Shown here: piece after piece, positions 61,875 through 64,000 of the stretch
Layout: the number at the start of each line of letters is the position of its first letter
Numbering within the stretch: position 1 is the stretch's first letter
DNA from: Streptomyces sulfonofaciens
GTDB taxonomy: Bacteria; Actinomycetota; Actinomycetes; Streptomycetales; Streptomycetaceae
Assembly: GCF_014656295.1 (NCBI RefSeq)
Contig: NZ_BNCD01000008.1
Location: 124,001-188,000 of the forward strand
Reading direction: 5' to 3'
DNA length: 64,000 nt
Program-made: the position numbers and the translations under genes
The notes under the pieces: model-generated
What the model was told of the DNA's origin: nothing
What the model saw: only the letters and a program-made list of their open reading frames with translations
The model's database searches: none

Positions 61875-62774
61875 TCAGACCACCGCCACGGGATTGACCA
61901 TGGATCCGGACGCGCCCTGCAGGCGCAGCGGCGCGACGACGCACAGGAACTCGTGCGCCCCGTCAGCGGCCAGTTCCTCGGTGCGGACGTTCTCCATCAG
62001 GTAGACGCCGTGGCGGGTGATCGTCTCCTGGTGCACGGGGAAGGACTCCTCGCCGGGGGTGAGCGGTACGCGTTCGACGGCCCAGTTGTCGGCGCCGATG
62101 ACCGTGACGCGGCGTTCCAGCAGCCAGCGGGCGCCGGTGAGGTCCAGGCCGGGCTCGCTGCGGGCGTAGCGGTCGCCGTCGCCGTCCCAGTGCGCGCCCC
62201 AGCCAGTGTGCAGCAGAACGATGTCACCGACGCGAACCCGCACGCCGGCGGCCTCTTCCGCAGCAGCGAGGTCCTCGGCGGTCACCGGCTGCTGGTCGCC
62301 GAGCACGTCGGTGGCGTGCACGGCGGCCACGTCGAGCAGGATGCCGCGGGTGACCAGCGGCGGAACGTGTTCGATGCCGAGGTCGGTCAGGCCCTCGGCG
62401 CTGATGATGTCGGCCCAGGGCCGGCCGCCGTAGGCGTGGGAACCGATGCCGATGTGGCCGAGGCCGTCGAGATGGGTGCCGCTGTGCAGTGCGCCGCTGA
62501 CGGCTTCCTCGACGAACGTCTGCCGGTTGGTACCGAAGCCGCGTTCGGGCGCGGTGCGGTCGGTGAGCAGCGTGTGCTTCCAGTAGCGCCACATCTGGTG
62601 CGGTGAGCTGGGCCGCAGCACCTGGCCGAGCGCGTACCGGCGGCCGTCGGCGACCAGGCGGGCGGCAGCGGTAACGGCCTCTGGACCGATCTCGTTCGCG
62701 GCGCCGATGCGGTCGTCGTCGCCGTAGGGGCGCGGTACGTCGGAGTGCGGGGCCCTGCGTGCGGGCTCGGTCAT
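61875..62774 (-). CDS. Cyclase-family (kynurenine formamidase-like) metal hydrolase
   Basis: The 299-residue protein carries the family signature HSGTHLDGLGHIG (HxGTHxDxPxH type) and DIVLLHTGWG, GVYLMENVRTEEL. Relatives hydrolyse formamides, cyclic amides or isatin. The ATG overlaps the stop of the ABC ATPase gene by 4 nt. The gene set (transporter, cyclase, amidase, PuuE-like enzyme) suggests stepwise hydrolysis of an imported nitrogenous compound. Confidence 0.88.
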   Translation of the reverse strand: MTEPARRAPHSDVPRPYGDDDRIGAANEIGPEAVTAAARLVADGRRYALGQVLRPSSPHQMWRYWKHTLLTDRTAPERGFGTNRQTFVEEAVSGALHSGTHLDGLGHIGIGSHAYGGRPWADIISAEGLTDLGIEHVPPLVTRGILLDVAAVHATDVLGDQQPVTAEDLAAAEEAAGVRVRVGDIVLLHTGWGAHWDGDGDRYARSEPGLDLTGARWLLERRVTVIGADNWAVERVPLTPGEESFPVHQETITRHGVYLMENVRTEELAADGAHEFLCVVAPLRLQGASGSMVNPVAVV

Positions 62775-64000
62775 CCGTGGTCCTTTCGGGGTGCGGTGGT
62801 GGCGGCTCCCGGCGGGGCGGCGAGCAGGCAACTGCGGGTGAGAGCGTCCTCGGTGAGCCCGGCGCCGGACAGCTCTGCGCCGGGCCGGCCGTGGTGCAGT
62901 ACCAGTACCCGGTCGCACAGGCTGGCCAGGTCCTCGTACTCCGAGGAGGCGATCAGCACGCCGGTGCCTGCGTCGGCGGCGGCCCGGATGATGCGGAAGA
63001 TGTGGGCGCGGGAGGCGATGTCGACACCGTGCGTGGGCTCGTGCAGCAGCACCACGCGGGGGGAGTCCTGCAGCCACTTGGCGAGCAGGACCTTCTGCTG
63101 GTTGCCGCCGGACAGGGCGCCGAGCCGCTGGCCGGGGCGGGGCGGCCGTACGTCGTAGCGGGTGATGAGGCCGCGCACGGCGGAGCGTTCGCGGGCGTGG
63201 CGCAGGCGGCCGCCGGTGAAGAAGCGGTCGAGCACCGGCAGGGTCATGTTCTCCCCGACGGTGGCGCCGGGGGCGCCGCTGGCGCGGGCCCGGTCGGCGG
63301 GCAGCAGAGCGACGCCCGCCGCGCGCATCCGGCGGGGCCCGACCCGGTCGACCGGGGTCCCGTCGACGCTGACGCGCCCGGAGCGCAGGGGCAGCGCCCC
63401 GTACAGCAGGTAGGGCAGCTCGTCCTGGCCCATACCGACCAGGCCGGTGATGCCGACGACCTCGCCGCTGCGAATGCGGACGTCGACGCCCTGGACGAGC
63501 CGGCCGCTGACGTTCTCGGCCGCCAGGACGACATCGGTGCCGGGGGGTTCCCGATCCGGGTAGACGCGGCCGGCGTCGCGGCCCAGCATGAGGCGGACGA
63601 GTTCGTCCCGGTCGGTCTGCGCGGTCTCCACGGTGGCGACGTGGAGACCGTCGCGGAGCACCGAGACCCGGTCGGAGACGGCCATCACCTCGTCCAGCCG
63701 GTGCGAGACGAACAGGACGGCGGACCCGGCGGCCGTCACTTTCCGCACGGCGCGGAAGAGGAGCTGCGCGCCGCTGGGCGGCAGGCAGGCGGTGGGCTCG
63801 TCGAGGACGAGCACGCCGCCGCGCTCCGGCAGGGCCTGGACGGCGGTGGCGAAGCCGAGCAGGGCGCGTTCGGCCAGCGGCAGCCGGGAGGCGGGCTGGT
63901 CGGGGTCGGCGGTCAGGCCGACGGAGGCCAGCAGGGCGCGCACCCTCTCCCGTTCGCGGCGCCATCGGATGCGGCCGAGGGCCCGGTGCTCGTAGCGGCC
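62771..64000 (-). CDS. Two-cassette ABC ATPase (RbsA/NupO type), 5' end beyond window
   Basis: The visible ~409 residues contain the end of a first cassette (LVLDEPTACLPPSGAQLLFRAV, ITVLFVSHRLDEV-like LFVSHRLDEVM) and a complete second cassette lacking a standard Walker A (GLVGMGQDELPYLLYG) but with LSGGNQQKVLLAKWL, LLHEPTHGVD and IASSEYEDL. This tandem layout is typical of RbsA-like sugar and nucleoside importers with BMP/RbsB-type binding proteins. The N-terminal cassette and the permeases lie to the right. The signature in the first cassette is degenerate (LPLAERALLGFA). Confidence 0.9.
   Translation of the reverse strand, partial: GRYEHRALGRIRWRRERERVRALLASVGLTADPDQPASRLPLAERALLGFATAVQALPERGGVLVLDEPTACLPPSGAQLLFRAVRKVTAAGSAVLFVSHRLDEVMAVSDRVSVLRDGLHVATVETAQTDRDELVRLMLGRDAGRVYPDREPPGTDVVLAAENVSGRLVQGVDVRIRSGEVVGITGLVGMGQDELPYLLYGALPLRSGRVSVDGTPVDRVGPRRMRAAGVALLPADRARASGAPGATVGENMTLPVLDRFFTGGRLRHARERSAVRGLITRYDVRPPRPGQRLGALSGGNQQKVLLAKWLQDSPRVVLLHEPTHGVDIASRAHIFRIIRAAADAGTGVLIASSEYEDLASLCDRVLVLHHGRPGAELSGAGLTEDALTRSCLLAAPPGAATTAPRKDHG

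Overview
The window is high-GC actinobacterial DNA, almost certainly from a Streptomyces. The evidence is the codon bias, GTG starts, Tat and lipoprotein exports, an AfsR/SARP-LAL regulator, and a right half whose gene order (SNF2 helicase, ROK kinase, CUT2 sugar ABC operon, GntR, allantoicase-allantoinase-IclR, malate synthase) matches, from memory, the S. coelicolor SCO624x-SCO626x region. No rRNA, tRNA or CRISPR array was seen.

Layout. 1-7.9 kb: a LacI-controlled plant-polysaccharide locus (GH127-type beta-L-arabinofuranosidase, CUT1 ABC importer, secreted clan GH-A-like glycosidase with a ricin-type lectin domain) that ends in a strong terminator. 8.2-18.5 kb: an EamA exporter, a large SARP-LAL regulator, an alpha/beta hydrolase, a HIBADH-type dehydrogenase, a LysR regulator and an SDR that lacks the usual Tyr/Lys, separated by IS5-family debris. 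18.5-19.6 kb: a graveyard of truncated genes (TetR C-terminus, reductase N-terminus, two opposed transposase pieces). 19.7-26.5 kb: an acyl-CoA catabolic locus (acyl-CoA dehydrogenase, divergent TetR, internally deleted 3-hydroxyacyl-CoA dehydrogenase, acyl-CoA ligase, secreted DUF6351 hydrolase-like protein) with similar palindromes at both ends. 26.7-29.4 kb: a decayed IS5-type element and a Tat-exported beta-lactamase-family protein.

The most notable structure is a 3.79-kb ISAs1-family element at 29429-33218. It has 19-bp terminal inverted repeats (17/19 identical) and a perfect 10-bp target duplication. Besides a frameshifted transposase it carries passenger genes: a TetR regulator with a near-perfect 20-bp operator, an epoxide-hydrolase-like enzyme and a small HTH gene with a nonsense codon.

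33.7-64 kb is the conserved half: a Tat-exported sulfite-oxidase-family molybdoenzyme, a SWIM/SNF2 overlapping pair, a CUT2 importer-ROK kinase operon and divergent GntR/Gfo-Idh genes whose promoters share a long conserved block, a secreted RNase Sa-type ribonuclease, an AIM24 protein, and an allantoin module (allantoicase, allantoinase, IclR regulator, nucleotidyltransferase, malate synthase). A shared TCAACA-N5-TTGAA motif links the allantoinase and malate synthase promoters. After a HipA-like kinase and small integrase and SpoIIE-phosphatase remnants, the window ends in an operon (two-domain ABC ATPase, cyclase-family hydrolase, isochorismatase-family hydrolase, PuuE-like deacetylase) that looks like uptake and hydrolysis of a cyclic amide or related small molecule.
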